Assembly: GCA_947573605.1 (NCBI GenBank)
Contig: CANPGM010000007.1
Span: forward strand, 1 to 64,000
From: an uncultured Roseburia sp.
GTDB lineage: Bacteria > Bacillota > Clostridia > Lachnospirales > Lachnospiraceae
Length of the DNA: 64,000 nt
Reading direction: 5' to 3'
The position numbers were made by a program, and so were the translations under genes. Within the stretch, counting starts at the first letter, position 1. Each line of letters opens with the position of its first letter. Below, one piece after another: positions 62,698-64,000 of the stretch. The notes under the pieces were generated by a model. It worked only from the letters and a program-made list of their open reading frames with translations. It did not search any database and had not been told where the DNA came from.

Positions 62698-63681
62698 GTG
62701 AGGTGGAATAAATATACCATTGAGACTACGACTGTAGCAGAGGATTTTATCAGCGCCATGCTCTCGGAGCTTGGAATCGAAGGCGTTGAAATCGAGGATA
62801 AGATTCCGCTCTCGAAAGCGGACCAGGCAGAGATGTTCATTGATTTTCTGCCGGAGCTTTTGCCGGACGATGGAGTCAGTCATATCAGCTTTTATCTGGA
62901 AGAAAACGGAACGGATAATACGGAGTTTATAAATCAGGTAAAGGCTGCGTTAGAGGAATTGCGCGGCGTCGTGGATGTCGGAAGCGGAACCATTACTTCG
63001 GATCGGACGGAGGATATTGACTGGGTCAACAACTGGAAGGAGTTTTTTCATTCCTTTTCCATTGATGATCTTTTAATCAAACCGACCTGGGAGGAATTAA
63101 AGGACGAAGAGAAAGACCGGCTTTTGATTGAAATCGACCCAGGCGTCTCGTTCGGTACCGGAAAACACGAAACGACGCAGCTTTGTATCAGGCAGTTGAT
63201 GAAATATATCCGCGGGAATCAGGATTACACGCCGATCTGCCGAAATCCTAGAGTATTGGATATCGGCTGCGGAAGCGGGATCTTATCAATCGCCGCGTTA
63301 AAGCTCGGTGCAAAAGAAGTAGTCGGAACCGATTTAGATCCGGACTGTATGACTTCTACGCGGGAGAATATGCAGGTCAACCATCTGGAGCAGGCCCCCG
63401 CAACTTTTTTTGTCGGCAATCTGATTGACGATAAGGAGCTTTTTAAACGGGTCGGAGAAGAAGCTTATGATATTGTCGTTGCAAATATTCTGGCGGATGT
63501 GATCATTCCGATGGCGCCGGCCGCGTATGCGCTTCTGAAAAAAGGCGGCGTGTTTATTACTTCGGGGATTATTGATTTTAAGGAAAACGAAGTCAGAGAA
63601 GCAATGAAAGCCGCCGGTTTTTCCATTGCGGAAGTCAACGTTCAGGGAGAATGGGTAAATATTACAGCCATAAAAGGATAA
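62698..63681 (+). CDS. prmA: ribosomal protein L11 methyltransferase
   Basis: A 327-residue SAM-dependent enzyme that methylates L11. The N-terminal ~110 residues are the L11-recognition domain; the motif DPGVSFGTGKHETT and SAM motif VLDIGCGSGILSIAALKLGA, followed by VVANILADVI, are family hallmarks. The start is GTG 62698, nine bases after GCAGGAGG. rsmE follows directly, a conserved pairing in Firmicutes. Confidence 0.95.
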   Translation: MRWNKYTIETTTVAEDFISAMLSELGIEGVEIEDKIPLSKADQAEMFIDFLPELLPDDGVSHISFYLEENGTDNTEFINQVKAALEELRGVVDVGSGTITSDRTEDIDWVNNWKEFFHSFSIDDLLIKPTWEELKDEEKDRLLIEIDPGVSFGTGKHETTQLCIRQLMKYIRGNQDYTPICRNPRVLDIGCGSGILSIAALKLGAKEVVGTDLDPDCMTSTRENMQVNHLEQAPATFFVGNLIDDKELFKRVGEEAYDIVVANILADVIIPMAPAAYALLKKGGVFITSGIIDFKENEVREAMKAAGFSIAEVNVQGEWVNITAIKG

Positions 63682-63692
63682 CAGTGATCAGT

Positions 63693-64000
63693 ATGCATCA
63701 GTTTTTTATTGAGACTGCCGATGTATCGGATTCTTTTGTGACGATTGCAGGCAGCGATGTCAATCATATAAAAAATGTGCTTCGGATGAAACCCGGTGAA
63801 AAAATACGCGTATCGACCCGGGACGGAGCCGATTATTTCTGCGCGGTATCCGAACTGGGCGAGACTTTTGTGCGGGCCCAAATTCTGGAAAGAGATGAAA
63901 CGGGAACCGAGCTGCCCTGTAAGATTTATCTGTTTCAGGGGCTGCCGAAAAGCGATAAGCTGGAGCTTATCATTCAAAAGGCGGTGGAACTGGGCGTTTA
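63693..64000 (+). CDS. rsmE: 16S rRNA (uracil-1498-N3)-methyltransferase, N-terminal part
   Basis: An open reading frame running off the right edge. The visible 102 residues include MHQFFIETADV, VNHIKNVLRMKPGEKI and LPKSDKLELIIQKAVELGV, typical of the RsmE PUA-like domain and the start of its SPOUT methyltransferase domain. A GTG at 63684, in frame and better spaced from AAAGG, could be the true start. Partial because of the window end, with no sign of being broken. Confidence 0.88.
   Translation, partial: MHQFFIETADVSDSFVTIAGSDVNHIKNVLRMKPGEKIRVSTRDGADYFCAVSELGETFVRAQILERDETGTELPCKIYLFQGLPKSDKLELIIQKAVELGV

Overview
The window is a bacterial chromosome segment from a Gram-positive anaerobe, most likely a gut Lachnospiraceae (Clostridium cluster XIVa) species. 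The evidence is a one-polypeptide pyruvate:ferredoxin oxidoreductase, a complete [FeFe]-hydrogenase maturation cluster, HrcA with a CIRCE operator, sortase B, CW_binding_2 wall anchoring, a meso-DAP type MurE, moderate GC content, strong AGGAGG ribosome sites and dense intrinsic terminators. No rRNA, tRNA, CRISPR array, prophage or insertion sequence was recognised.

Layout. 0-10.7 kb: AI-2E family permease, methyl-accepting chemotaxis protein, 2Fe-2S/ASKHA corrinoid activator, an orphan Hpt gene overlapping a phosphopantetheinyl transferase, a GreA-like factor, UDP-glucose dehydrogenase, sortase B, a conserved hypothetical and a three-S1-domain protein. 10.7-18.1 kb: a YbiT-type ABC-F ATPase (minus strand), a GGDEF(degenerate)-EAL protein and PFOR. 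18.2-26.8 kb: a surface module of a cohesin-like wall protein followed by a 2517-residue subtilase carrying a dockerin-like insert, behind a promoter, structured leader and terminator. 26.9-34.7 kb: coiled-coil membrane protein, Mn-dependent pyrophosphatase, AraC regulator (minus), the dapF-murE-dapA cell-wall operon, and a FadR-type regulator. 35.0-38.1 kb: gluconate-type permease and IlvD/Edd dehydratase behind a promoter bracketed by two operator-like palindromes. 38.4-46.4 kb: GNAT, LepA, HemW, an ARE-like ABC-F ATPase with an attenuator leader, and a CAP/Big_2/CWB2 wall protein. 46.4-52.6 kb: TM1266-type regulator, HydE, HydG, HydF, a second orphan Hpt and NudC. 52.7-58.8 kb: a MerR/TipAS regulator and hrcA-grpE-dnaK-dnaJ. 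58.9-61.8 kb: an AT-rich DUF4062 gene, a coiled-coil J-domain gene and luxS, bracketed by two inverted copies of a repeat. 61.9-64 kb: VanZ-like protein, prmA and the start of rsmE.

The strongest hunting leads are: the adjacent cohesin/dockerin surface pair; the leader-peptide attenuator before the second ABC-F gene; three families of dispersed, structured intergenic repeats (one in inverted orientation around the DUF4062 island); a terminator-linked leader before the hydrogenase maturation operon; and two orphan Hpt proteins. All functions are inferred from motifs read by eye; no database search or folding calculation was run.
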